Below are positions 46,534 to 58,500 of a DNA stretch of 64,000 bases, piece by piece (position 1 is the stretch's first letter; each line of letters starts with the position of its first letter). The notes under the pieces are model-generated. The model was not told the DNA's origin. It was given only the letters and a program-made list of their open reading frames with translations, and did no database searches. The stretch is from Aquanectria penicillioides (lineage: Eukaryota; Ascomycota; Sordariomycetes; Hypocreales; Nectriaceae). The translations under genes were made by a program, and so were the position numbers. Location of the stretch: contig PYIU01000005.1 in NCBI GenBank assembly GCA_003415625.1, positions 2,423,001-2,487,000 of the forward strand. Reading direction: 5' to 3'.

Positions 46534-48273
46534 CTACAGCATGGGCTTGAGGTCATCGGCAACCTTGAAGGGAGCTCCAGTCTTGGACTTGATCTCGTCG
46601 ACGGTAACACCATCAGCAATCTCGATCAGGGTAAGACCATGGGAGAAGTCGACATCGAAAACGGCCTGTTATCACAAGTGTTAGTCGATTGTGGTTGATG
46701 GAGAGGGTCATGAGATGAAACAAAGCAAAGCATTGCTCGAGGTCAAACTTACCAGCTCAGTGATGATGCGAGACACGCAAGTGCGGCCAGTGAGGGGGAA
46801 AGCGCACTGGTTGACAATCTTGGGGTTGCCCTTCTTATCGGTGTGCTCCATAGTCACGACAACCTTGGTCTTGCTGGGGTTGCTGACCAGATCCATGGCA
46901 CCACCGAAGCCCTTGATCTTGCCGGGAAGCATCCAGTTGGCAAGGTCACCGTTGGCGCTGACTTGCATGGCTCCAAGAATGGTGAGGTCGATGCGGCCGC
47001 TGCGGATCATGCCAAAGCTCTCCTCGCTGCCGAAGACGGCGGCGCCGGGGTTGAGGGTGACAGTCTCCTTGCCAGCGTTGATCAAGTCAGCGTCCTCAGC
47101 GCCCTTCTTAGGGTAGGGCCAAGACCGAGGATACCGTTCTCGGACTGAAGCTGAACCTCGACGTCAGGGCCAACAAAGCCAGGAGCCAGCATGGGCATAC
47201 CGATACCTAGGTTGGCGTACATGCCGTTCTTGAACTCCTTAGCGGCACGGCGAACGATGCGCTCACGTTTGGCAGCAGTGTCACCGGTTCCAAGGGCCTT
47301 GGTAGCCTCGGGGTCACTCTCGTCCTTAGCCCAGGTGTACTTCTCAATGCCCTTCTCGGCAGTGGCCTGGATGACACGCTTGACGTAGATGCCGGGCAGG
47401 TGGACGGCCTCGGGGGGATCTCACCAGGCTCGACGATGTGCTCAGCCTCAACGATGGTCATCTTAGCGTTGCGGCCCATGGCGCCGTTGAAGTTATGGGC
47501 AGAAAGTCGAAACTGGCAGTTCCCGAGCTTATCAGCCTTGTAGGCCTTGACGAAAGCGTAGTCGCCAGCAATGCTGTCCTCGAGGAGGTAAGACTTGCCG
47601 TTGAAGACCTTGACATCCTTGGGGTAGGAGTACTCGGCGGCAGAGCCATCGGGCTTGTTGCGGAGGGGGAGTTCACCAGTCTGGACGACTGTACCAAAAG
47701 CAGCGGGGGTGTAGAAGGCGGGAATGCCCTTGCCACCGGCGGCACATCGCTCGGCGAGGGTGCCCTGGGGGGTCAGCTCGAGCTCGATCTCGCCAGTGAG
47801 GTACATCTTCTCGAAGGTCTTGTTCTCGCCAATGTAAGAGGCAATCATCTTGCGGATTTGCTTGGTCTTGAGGAGCTTGCCAAGACCTGAGGCGTCGGTG
47901 CCAGCGTTGTTGGAGACGGCGGTGATGCCAGTAATCTCAGGCTTGTTGACGACCTCGTTGATGAGAGTGTCGGGAACACCGCAAAGGCCGAAACCACCAC
48001 AGAGCAGGGTGGAGTTGGATTTCATGTCCTTGAGAGCCTCAGAGGCGGAGGGGAAAACCTTGTTGATCTCAGCGCGACGAGCGGTGGCCGAGAAGGACCT
48101 GGCCAGGACAGCGCTGGGCTGGAGAAGTGGAATTCCATGTTAGCATGTTGCTCGTGCATTTGCATTTGCATTTGCGGTAGAAGGCAGCGCATGAGCGCGA
48201 GAGTAAGACCTACGTTGGCGCCATTGCGGGCAAAAGCCCGGAGGGTGCGTATCCGGAGAGCAGTGGAAGACAT
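46534..48273 (-). CDS. OXCT1: Mitochondrial succinyl-CoA:3-ketoacid CoA-transferase, with two one-base frame breaks
   Basis: Three exons on minus (48273-48214, 48118-46753, 46665-46534). SCOT moves CoA from succinyl-CoA to acetoacetate or related acids in the mitochondrial matrix; fungal members can also act on acetate or propionate. The first exon encodes an import-type presequence ([20 protein letters not shown]). The alpha-subunit-like half shows [27 protein letters not shown] and [18 protein letters not shown]; the beta-like half has the active-site Glu context [10 protein letters not shown] and [15 protein letters not shown]. Two frame breaks disrupt the middle exon: one in a C6 run (plus 47412-47417) after EPGEIPP, and one in a CCC run (plus 47116-47118) before [11 protein letters not shown]. 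One extra C at each site gives 519 residues, the usual length of the family (human 520). With no other lesion and intact splice sites, sequencing error is likelier than pseudogenisation. Confidence 0.92.
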
Positions 48274-49831
48274 CCTGTGGATGGTGTGTGGGAGTGAGGG
48301 TAGCAAGGATAAGGGTGAGAAGAGCGGAAGCAATTCAAGGTTCCCAGCTGTAGTCGTCGCCAGCAAGAACTACAGTATTGAATCAATCAATTGATCAACC
48401 AACCGACGGATCGATCAAGTCACTTGGAGGAGAGGAGAGGGGGAAGTTGGAAGCTTGCACGACTGGGCAAAGAGCGAGAGCAATCATGACGACGGCGGAT
48501 CATGGGCACGGCGGGGGGTTTTATTGCAGCTGTCACTGGCCCATCAGTGGCCGTCCTCGGGGGCTCGGTGGTGGCCCGGGTAGACATGGATGGGGGGGGG
48601 CGTGCAGCTATTCCGCATTCCGCTGCTCGGAAGAGAGATTCGGCATTCGTTCGGTAGACATGACAATGGCCCCGGTACATGGATGGCAGGACATGGAATC
48701 GCTGCGGCGGCGACGAAAACTACTTAGTGCGTGCGTCCGAACATTGAATTTGGGCCCTCGTGCTCTCCCTCTCCTCTCCTTTCTTCCCGTCATCCAGCAG
48801 CTTCCCGTCGTCCTGGTGCTTGCTCTGTCATACCGTGCTGTATATTTATCCATCATCCGCTGCGTGCCCATCATGGCTGCTCCACATGTCTCCGTGGCCC
48901 AGTGCATTACCCGCCGCCCACTGGCCGGCTGACCAATGCCAGATTCATCCCCCGTTTAGCTTCACTTTTCTCCGGCGGCAGCCGGCTTCCGACCTGTGCG
49001 GAAAGTGGCGGAGATGCGTCTCGGCCTGCTCGCAGAACGCTCTCCTCTGAGCGCTGCTTCTTCCCCCGCCCCCAGGTCCGGATGTGAATAGCTATTCCGA
49101 GCTAGCGGCGGGGGGCCAAGTCCGGGGGGAGGCCGTTCAGTGGCTCTCTGCTTTCTGGCTTTCTCTGGCTGTTTGTGTTCACCGTGACTTGACATGCTTT
49201 AGCTGTTAGTGGGCAAGTGGGGGCTTTGCCCATGGCGGATAAGTGGTTTTCCGGCGCCCAAGTAGTCTAGGCCGGCTATTCGTTTCGGGAGTTGGAGGCA
49301 GCCTAGACAGACACCACTTCATTGCATACTCCGGTACGGAGTTGGCCCTTACTGAGTAGGCAGGCATGTACTGGTGGCTATTCAACCAGACGTTCACCAT
49401 TCGCTGCTAGCCCATACATTACTCTGTAGATCTAGGAACAATGGGTGACTGACCACAGATGTGATTGGGTAGGTATGTATGTGGTCAACGCCGAATTAGT
49501 ATTAGCATTAGATATGGCTGCTACCCTCCGCTTCCCCAGGTTGACCTCCATGTTCTGGGAACTGACTGTATGTATCCGTACATGGTCAACCCGCATCCCC
49601 AAAACGAACCAAAAGAAAAAATAAAGCACAAAATTCCACAACGCCTTTCAACCCACAAAGATGCACCCTCGTAACTCCAATTGCTCCGTTTTTAACAATC
49701 AGCCCGTCGTGAGCAGGGGAATTAAATGTTTCCCTCCTGATCCAGCACACACATGCAGGCCCGGATATTCCTTTACCCCTCCTCCCTCTAGACTCGTAGC
49801 ATTCCATCACCAAACACGCCAACATCACACG
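48274..49831. other. Intergenic region
   Basis: Between the SCOT start (minus) and the VOC-protein stop (minus). It includes G9 at 48592-48600 and a near-palindrome ACTCCGGTACGGAGT (49328-49342). No convincing gene. Confidence 0.55.
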
Positions 49832-50686
49832 TTAGACACCTATGTTCTCTGGGTGATACGACATGAGGCCAAACAAATTGCCCTCTGAGTCCATAAACTC
49901 GCCAATGTCCATGATGCACCCTCTCACGCCGAACCGAAGCGACTTGACCACCCCGAGGTTGGCTTCGATGCTGTCAGCTGCGTCGCCGATGTCGGGCACG
50001 CGAAGATAGCACATCGCGTGGCCCTGCAACGCTCGTGCCTTGACCTCGGTCTGCGTGTCCAATGGGTCATTGCGCTGAAGGAGTGCTCCCGTAACTCGGC
50101 TGTTGTTGGGCGACGGGCCGGGGGGAGACGGACCGTTCGGCCTGGATGCATCGCCGGACACGAAGAAGTTCATCGGCAGCACGTCGAACGGCGACGAGCC
50201 CCACCGCCTCAGGTTTTCGTCGCTCGAGTGGGGTTTATCAACGTCGCCGAGGAACGTCCATCCGAAGCACCTTGAGTAAAATGTTTGTGCTCTCTGCATG
50301 TCAAAGCAAGGAATCATCATGAACTCGGCCGGACCCACATCGGGCATTCTGGATTCTTGGTGCTGACCGACGATCCCGGAGGACACGGCGGCGGCGGCAG
50401 GCGGACTGTCAACTCTCGACCAGGCCATGGGAATTGGCGTCACGTCGAGTTCTTTGACAGTTGTTCGATGCAACTGGAAGCTCTGCTCTGTCATCTCCAC
50501 TTCGCCCATGGCCACCTCCGGCTGGCTGAACCTGGATAAGATGGGTGGCGGCGTGCACTCGTTGAGCTCGCTGTCGGTTGGACTGCCATCGTGTATTAGG
50601 CCAGGGGCCGGCGAGGGAGAGGGGGTCCTCATGTCCATGGCTGAAACCAGGCCAGAAGTTACTGCCTGACTGGGAAGAGGCCACAT
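49832..50686 (-). CDS. VOC-fold (glyoxalase/dioxygenase-like) protein
   Basis: A single exon of 284 codons. The second half is a glyoxalase/bleomycin-resistance (VOC) module: FMMIPCFDMQRAQTFYSRCFGWTF (about residues 122-145) is the opening beta-alpha-beta, and CIMDIGEFMDSEGNLFGLMSY near the C-terminus is the closing strand pair with the typical DSEGNLFGL motif. The mid region has MNFFVSGDASRP and HAMCYLRVPDIGDAADSIEANLG. VOC proteins usually bind a divalent metal and act on small molecules; substrate cannot be read here. The first 115 residues are Pro/Ser-rich and unusual for this family, so they may be regulatory or the real start may be later (a Met-Asp-Met at about residue 17 is an alternative). 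The gene diverges from UTP22. Confidence 0.78.
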   Translation of the reverse strand: MWPLPSQAVTSGLVSAMDMRTPSPSPAPGLIHDGSPTDSELNECTPPPILSRFSQPEVAMGEVEMTEQSFQLHRTTVKELDVTPIPMAWSRVDSPPAAAAVSSGIVGQHQESRMPDVGPAEFMMIPCFDMQRAQTFYSRCFGWTFLGDVDKPHSSDENLRRWGSSPFDVLPMNFFVSGDASRPNGPSPPGPSPNNSRVTGALLQRNDPLDTQTEVKARALQGHAMCYLRVPDIGDAADSIEANLGVVKSLRFGVRGCIMDIGEFMDSEGNLFGLMSYHPENIGV

Positions 50687-51796
50687 AATAATAGTGATGG
50701 GTAGATATGGATACTTTGATAAGTTGAGAAGGGTTGATGGGGGGAGCTATGAAATGCTGAGGGGGGAGAGGCCTTCACAGGACACGGTCCGGCCAAGGAC
50801 AGCCAAGAAGGAGAGATACAGGATGGGCGGAAAAGAGATATGGAGTTGTCATACTCCAGATAACCCCCCCCCCCCCCCTCCCAGTCCAAGTGGTCTCGGG
50901 ATATCCTTGCTACTTATATTCTGGACAGTGACCAACTCGCCTGCAGTCACGAGAGTGAATGAGGACAGACAGGTATGGGAGATAGGTCTTGGCCTGCTGC
51001 ATGCCAGAGCCGGCTTTGGATAAGTGGGATGAAGCAAGGAGTCGCAAGACAAGACAGCGGGAGGGTTCGCTCGTCTAAGTTCGTCAGTCCGGGCGGCGAG
51101 TTCAAGGGGGATAGGGCGAAACTCTGGCGCGGATATGTATCCATGTCGCAGATCACCTTATCTATTGTTGCGTGATGTGACTGCTCTATATCTGCTTGAC
51201 AGCTCCCACCCATACCGTATCTCGGTCGAATTGCGCCTTCACTCGATAACTCATGGCTTCTCAAACTGCATGGCCAGTGCATAGCTCGCAATGGCTGCTG
51301 CATGACATCTGAAGATCATTCTTCTATTGTCTTTCTGGCTGCAATATCCCCGACTCAAGTAACCCTGGAGACGACCCCGTTCGTGCGTCCAACGGTTGGC
51401 ATGTCTCAGGCTCAAATGAAGCCCACTCGTCCAGCCATCAAGGGGCAGCGTCAGGTGGAGCACAACCTGCTGCAAGGCGTCGAGTTGCCAAAGCTACGTA
51501 GGCAAGGGCTCGCGAAAGGTCGGATCTAGTCGCGAATACGGGAGGTTTTCCCCCTCCACCTTGGATCTAGACAACGCAGGGTTTCCCTCTGCTCCGCATC
51601 ATCGGGAATTAGATTTGTATGATAGAGTAGGCCCAATTAGTCGATGGTGACTTGTGATGTCAGCAGCCTCCAAGAGGTGTGCCCACCCAATGCATCGGGG
51701 TACGTACCTTCCCGGCCCCGATAAGCCTTATCGCCCCGCAATGTTGTCCTCGCTCAGAGAAAAAAAAAATTACCAGACCCAAGGAAGGAGCGAGCG
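50687..51796. other. Divergent promoter region with C14 run
   Basis: 1.1 kb between the VOC-protein and UTP22 starts. C14 at 50865-50878. It probably holds both promoters. Confidence 0.55.
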
Positions 51797-54700
51797 ATGG
51801 CAGCTACACCACCAGGAAGCCCGACAACGACGACGAGAATCACCTCCGCGCAGCCCTGGATCTCGCTCGCCATGGAAGCAGTTCCGAAACGCCGGAAGCT
51901 CGATCACTCGGGCTCTGGCCTAAGGCAAGATGCCCTGATTGACTTTGAGTCGCGCAGCTCGGCGCGGGTTTCGACTGCCAGCACTTTCGTCCTCCAGACC
52001 GATGAGCTCCTCAAGGAAGCAAAACTCGACTACGGTAAAGCATTGAAGGGCATCGATGGCCATTTGCACCGTCTTAAAGAGGCCATTGATTCGGCGGTTC
52101 CACACGAACCTGTGCCTGTGAATGACCCTAGTCCTGCGCTGCAATTTCATATGCTGATATCGTTCTCCAGATCACCGAGGCTACAACCAAATTTGAGAAG
52201 AAGCACCGAATCATCGTTCCCTACCCCGAACCGAAGCCTGCTCAGGATGCGCCATACAAGCTTTCCTTTGCGAAACCTGCCCAGTATAATGTCGTTGGCA
52301 GCTACGTCGCCAGAACCATGATCAAGACCCAGACCCAATTCGGCGTCGACATGGTGATCCAGATGCCCAAGTCCATGTTCCAAGACAAAGACTTCACCAG
52401 CATGCGTTACTTCTATAGGCGGGCATATTACATCGCGTATATTGCTGCACACCTCAAGAAGGAACTGTCCTCGTCCATGGATTTGAACTTCGAGTATCTC
52501 AACGAGAATCCTCTGCTCCCGGTTCTTGCTCTCCGCCCCAAGCCCGACGACGATGAGGAGGACAAGACCGAAAAGCCTTCAAGTGGAAAAGGCAGCAAGA
52601 AGAAGGCCGCCAAGATCTCTTATATAATCCGACTAATTCCATGTGCGCCTGAGGGGCTCTTCCCCAAAAACAAACTGCTACCAACCGCAAACAACAATCG
52701 AAATGGAGAAGCAGACGACAAAAAGTCAGCACAGTCTGGCACACCCTTTTACAACTCGACGCTCAAGGCCGAAGAGACTTTTATCTCCTATCTACGACTC
52801 CTTACACATGCCAAGAACGAATGCCCAGCCTTCCCAGATGCCTGCGTCCTCGGCAGGATCTGGCTCCAACAGCGAGGCTTTGGTAGCTCCATATCACAGG
52901 GTGGCTTTGGTCATTTTGAATGGGCTGTTATGATTGCCCTTCTCCTCCAAATGGGTGGCCGAAATGGGCAAGCCGCATTGTCGACTTCTCTCAGCAGCAC
53001 TGAATTGTTCAAGGCCGCTGTGCAGTTCCTCTCAACCACTGATTTCAACAAGAAGCCTTGTGTCTTTGGATCCAGTAAAGTTAGCATCGATACCGTCAAG
53101 GAGTCTGGCCCCGTCATGTTCGACCCAGTTCGCGAACTCAATATTCTGTCGAAAATGAGCCCGTGGTCGGCAAGCCTGTTACAAATCCACGCCAAGTCGA
53201 CGACAGATCTCCTGGCCGATGAGGCTGCTGACAAGTTTGAACCTACCTTCATCACCAAGGTCAATGCTCCTCTGCAGACATTCGACGCCATCTTTGAAAT
53301 CAAGAGTCCCGACATTGCAAAGCCTTCAACATCCGCAGACCGTCGAGGACCTGCCTGGGATTTTAGTCTCGAGGCTCACAGGATCTTGAAGAAGGCCTAT
53401 GGAAATCGCGCACAGCTCGTTCATTTCCAGCAATCTCCCAAATCAAGCTGGTCTGTGAGCTCGCCCCATCCCAAAAACGTCGGCAAGGTTACCTTTGGTG
53501 TCGTTTTCGATTCTATGCACATGTCTCGACAGATGGAGCATGGTCCTCCGCGGAGGAGCAGAAGGATGCTGCCAGGTTCCGTCAGTTCTGGGGCGAGAAG
53601 GCCGAATTGCGGCGCTTCAAGGATGGCAGCATCTTGGAGTGTATTGAATGGTCAAACCGGATGCCCTTTGAAATCTGCCAAGAGATCACTGCCCATGTCT
53701 TGAAGCGGCACTTAAAAATTGTCAAAGAGGAATTAGCAGCTTTCGGCTCCGGTCTGACCTCTGTCATCAATTTGTCTCATATGGACAAGGAGGCATTTGA
53801 CGCCGCACGAAAAGCCTTCCAAACCCTCGAGTACGACATCCGCAATTTGGAAGAACTACCATTGCAGATTAGACAACTCTCCCCCGTGTCAGCGGCGGCC
53901 CGATATGCTTCTATTGAGCCCCCGATCATGGGCTTTCACAAGGGTATCATCGAGCCTATTGACGTGAACCTCTACTTTGAGGCCTCGAGCAAGTGGCCCG
54001 AAAACTTGGTTGCCATCCAGGAGGCCAAGATCGAGTTTCTCCTTGATTTTGATAAACGCCTCTCTGCCGTCAAGGACAACATTACCACGTACTTGGGTCG
54101 AGAGAATAGGGACATTGGCATTGAAAATTTGGCGTATCTTGACATCTCATATGACAATGGTGCCGCGTTCCGAATTCGGATCCATTGCGACTTGGAGGAG
54201 AACCTCCTTGAGAGGCAGATCAAGAATAAAACGCTGGATCACCATGTGCGCGAGGAGTCTGAGGCGGCGCTCGCCCGATTCAACTGGCTCTTTACTACGC
54301 TGCCTCTTCACACACAAACCATCGCCACATTCTGCACAAGACTGCATCCTCTGTCTCAGACGATCCGGCTTGTCAAGCACTGGTTCAATAGCCACAAGCT
54401 CGCGGATCACATCAGCGAAGAGCTCATCGAGCTCTTTGTCCTGCACGTCTTCCTCCAGCCATACCCTTGGAAGATGCCCTCTAGCATCGTCACGGGTTTC
54501 CTGCACACGCTGTCCTTCCTCTCCCGCTGGGACTGGCGCGATGAGCCCCTCATCATCGACTCGGCCGAGTCTTTCTCCAGCGATGACCGTGCCGCGGTTC
54601 GTAGAGAACTCGATATATGGCGCAAGCGCGATCCCAACATGAATCACACCGTCATGATGGTCGCCACCTCCAACGACCCTACCGGCCTGGCATATACTCG

Positions 54701-55244
54701 CTCTGGGCCTTCCAAGCTCATCGCCTCCCGCATGACTCGCCTCGCAAAGGCGGCTGTGAAGCTCATCAAGGACTCCGACTATCATCTAGACGCTCCAGCC
54801 CTCTTCGACACCTCGCTCGTCGACTATGATGTGCTTTTCCACCTCTCCCCCAAAGCCGTCCGTGCCATCCTCCGCGAAGCAGCCACTGACCCAGCAGCCC
54901 GCCGCGTCTCTCACTTCAAGAACCTAGACGACAGCACGGGCCGCGCCCCTCTGCCTGTCCGGGCTCACCCGGTCGACGTCCTTATTCAGGAGCTACAGCA
55001 CGTCTACGACGACACGCTGATCTTCTTCCGCGGTGGCAATGGTGAGGACGAAGACGGTATCATCGGCGCCATCTGGAACCCGAAGCTCCAGCAACAGCAA
55101 AAGTTCCGGGCAGGATTGCCATACAACTTCAAGAAGGTGCACGGGGAAAATGGCGATGTGGTTGGGGTGAATCGAGAGGCAGTCCTATTGGAAATTGCGA
55201 GGATCGGCGGCGACATGTTCAAGAAGATTGAGGAGGTGGAATAA
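51797..55244 (+). CDS. UTP22: UTP22/Nrap-type U3 snoRNP protein, with a one-base frame break
   Basis: Two exons (51797-52117 and 52171-55244), the second broken once. Utp22 (animal NOL6/Nrap) is part of the UTP-C module of the 90S pre-ribosome and is needed for 18S rRNA processing; it has nucleotidyltransferase-like domains that have lost catalysis. Seen are KRRKLDHSGSG near the N-terminus, HRIIVPYPEPKPAQDAPYKL and YFYRRAYYIAYIAAHLKKEL in the first half, RIWLQQRGFGSSISQGGFG in the centre, and RFKDGSILECIEWS and HPVDVLIQELQHVYDDTLIFF in the second half. The 53-bp intron (donor GTGAAT, acceptor CTCCAG) restores HEPVP-ITEATTKFEKK. The break lies between 53546 and 53547: one extra base (probably C) joins SMHMSRQMEHG to the following EEQKDAARFRQFWGEK frame and gives about 1131 residues, normal for the family. 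A later in-frame ATG at 51872 is a possible alternative start. It converges with POM152. Confidence 0.93.
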
Positions 55245-55572
55245 AATGCCTCGCGGCCCAGAGGGCACCCCTTGATATTAAAAAGCATATACCCGTGGAA
55301 AGATATATAGAAATTCGGATAGACAAAAGCCCTATCAGGTCGTTGAGCCATTTTAAACTGCAATCCCGTGTCCTGTCGATGGAAGAGAAAAACGTACACT
55401 TTCTTCACGTATTCAACCTAGTTAGTTAAGCCCTACTAAACGCCGTGCCATGGTATAGATGCATATATACAGGTTCTCCCACTTCATATCTTAGCCGCCT
55501 TTACAATTCATTGTTATCCATTTCCATCTTGGCCCACTCTTTGTTCCCTTTGTTTCTAGTCATTCGTACCTT
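55245..55572. other. Short convergent 3' gap
   Basis: 328 bp between the UTP22 and POM152 stop codons; should hold both 3' untranslated regions. Nothing else seen. Confidence 0.6.
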
Positions 55573-58500
55573 TTATCGACCATCTCGCTTCTCCACCTGC
55601 TGCGTCGAGAAGGAACAGTACTTGTCCTTGATGGCGACGACCTCGTACGTGCCCTCCTGGCTTGCCTTGAGGACCTTGCTGTGCTCGTACGAGACATCGT
55701 GGCGGGTCTCGAGTACGACGCTCTTCTGGCCCTTCTTCTCGTTCGTGCTACGTGTGTAGGTGAACTCGAATGGTGGGGTGCCCCAGAACTCGAAGAGAAT
55801 GTCAACCTCGTTCCCTCGTGGATGTCCACACGCTCCTGCTTGCCCCGGCTGATCTGCACACTGGGCAAAGGATGAATAGTTTTGGGAAGATTGACAGCCG
55901 CGCGGCACTCGGATGCCTTGTCTGAAACGCTAGTAATGATGAACTCGCCAGGCTTCTCGGCGATACGGCGGAAGTTAGTCGTCTGGGACTTGGCGTTCCA
56001 CTTGCCGTTGAAGTCGTATGTGATATCGAAGGGTGGTGTGCCGGAAAGAGTGTAGGCGATACGCTCGCCAACACAGAAGTCTTGACGGGATTCCAGGGGG
56101 TAGATGGATGGGGCGTCGTAAAGCTGAATCTGAACGGAGGGGCCTCCAAGCTCATACTTTTGCTGGCACCCGCGAGCGTCACGAACAGTACGAATGCGAA
56201 CCTGTTGGCTGCCAAGGCGAAGATGCTGTCGAGGAATTTTCATGCCGTAGGACTTGCTGTCGATAGAAGGAATCCTATAGGTCTCGGCGAGAGAACCAGC
56301 CTGATGCTTGATCTCGATCTCGACATAAAAGGGAGCAACACCAGTGAGGGTGATTGGGATCTTGTCCTCGTACTCCTGCTCCTCCATGCAGTACTTGAAC
56401 GACTGTCCAGGCTTCGTGAATGCAGCGGATGGCTTCGCATTGACACGCTGATAGATGGTCAGGGGTTCAGATTTTTGTCGGTGTCGTAAAGGTTATCTGC
56501 AAGACCAGAGAACTTGTAAGTGTACTCGCCAGCCTTGGAGGTATCCATGGAGATGGCTGCCTTAGAAAGGGCAGCATCAAAATTCCTGCGGCTCAGAGAG
56601 CTAGCGCCGTAGAATGGCTTATGGTTAACCTCGTAATCAACGTGGTAAGGAGGAGAACCTGAGAGATGTTAGCATGAGAAATGCAAGTCGGGGATTAACC
56701 TGCTCACCTTTAAGGGTAACCTCAAACCCATCAATATCGCCTTCACAAACGTCGTCCTTCACATACTTGCCCTTGTCGAGAGTAATGCTTTCCGCCCGGA
56801 CCAGAGAAATTTCAGGACGCGGGAACCAATCGACCTGGAACTTGGATGCGGCCGAATCAATGATTCCAGGGCACTGCTTGTCTCTCACATCGACAATCTC
56901 CCAGGTACCACGAGACTTGACGACAAGGTAGTCATTGGCGCTGTTTGCAATCTTGGTCAAACTCTCGCCGTTGCCATCGAGATTCTTGTACGAGATGGTC
57001 CAAGGGGCTTCTCCTTGGAGGCGAAGAGGCAGGCGGACCTGTGTGTTCTCCACTTGCATGACCTTGTGTTTGTGTTCAACGAGACCGAACGATGCACGAG
57101 GCTGCTGTCGTCGTACGGCAATCTTAACTTCATCTTCCAAGAAAGCGCGGCATCCGCGCTTATCCTGGATGCTCTTCAAGGCTAGGATGTACTCCCCACC
57201 CTTGCTCAGTGTACCCGTCTTGATCTTGAACTTGTTCTCTTCAATGCCATTAGCGTGATGGGATTTTCTCTTGCCTTCATGGACAACTTCCCATTCAATG
57301 TTGAATGGGGGGTCGCCGTAGAGGATAACGTCCAACTCCACATCAGAGTCTAGACACGCGTTGATGACCTTAGATGATGAGGCAATAGACGCTGAAGCGG
57401 CAGGTTTCACGACCTGTTCCAAGACCTTGTCTTCGCCTGTGAGGGACAAGCCGGTATAAATAGCGTCGTCGATGGACTTGAAGACATACTTATATCGACC
57501 AGCAACCTTAGGTACCAGGTCCAACTGCGATCGCAAGCCAGGCACACGGTGAACCAACCTGTCAATATGGTCATCCGAGATGACGTCGTATCTAACAGTA
57601 AACGGAGGGGTTCCGACAAGGTCCAGATCAACTCGCAGGCCGATGGAATTTCCGGCACATTTATCGGGAATATCCTCAGATCGTACTGAGAGCTGGGGCT
57701 CAAGTGGATTCAGGAGAAGGCAGGATGACGGCTCATTAACCTCGCCCTTGCAAGACCCGCTAGAGACAGATTTCAAGGTATACAAGCCAGGTACAGACAC
57801 AAGCGGCTTGTCGCGAGAGTTTTTGGCAGAGAAGCCGCCAATCGAAACCTCATCACCGTGTTCTCCGCTGTTAGTCAGGGAATCCAGGGGTGAGAACTCC
57901 CATGTGATCTCGTGGGAAGTATCATCGATAGGGCCCTCCATAGAGAAGCCAACAGGAAGCTTTGCCGAACGACCCTTGGCAACCTTCAGAGGGTTTCGTA
58001 GATCGCAGCCATCCATGCGGATCTTGGGTCGTTCCTTCACAGCAAATGTGTGAGCCAAGCCTTTAGGTCTCGGCTTATCGAGATCATCGTCAGATGGCGT
58101 GTACTTGACAATATTTCCGAATGCGTCATGGACCTCGTCGACAGAGTACTGCCATACGCCAGGATGGGTCATAGACTCGTTCAGGCCAACAGTAACCTTG
58201 GCAGGCCGGACCCACGAAATATCATTCTCGTTTTCCATGAGAAGATTCGAGGCAGCACCCATAAGAGGAGACGAGAACCCTTCGGGTTGAAGGCTCTGGA
58301 AGTGAAAACTGTGGTCCTTGCCGTTGATAGTACGGCTATAAACAATCTTCAAAGGGGGCGTTCCAACAACCTCCAGAGACAGATCCGACAAATCGTGGTG
58401 GCATCGTTGAGAGTCGCTCGTCGCCTTGATCCTTGCTTCAGGGCAAGGTACAACATATGTGTCCTTGGTGGTTCGCTGAACCTCCAGTTTGTACTCATCC

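Noticed and set aside
56462..56465. Programmed +1 frameshift at CCC-TGA in POM152
   Set aside because: The downstream frame needs a -1 shift, and there are five other one-base losses of the same kind nearby, which favours sequence error.
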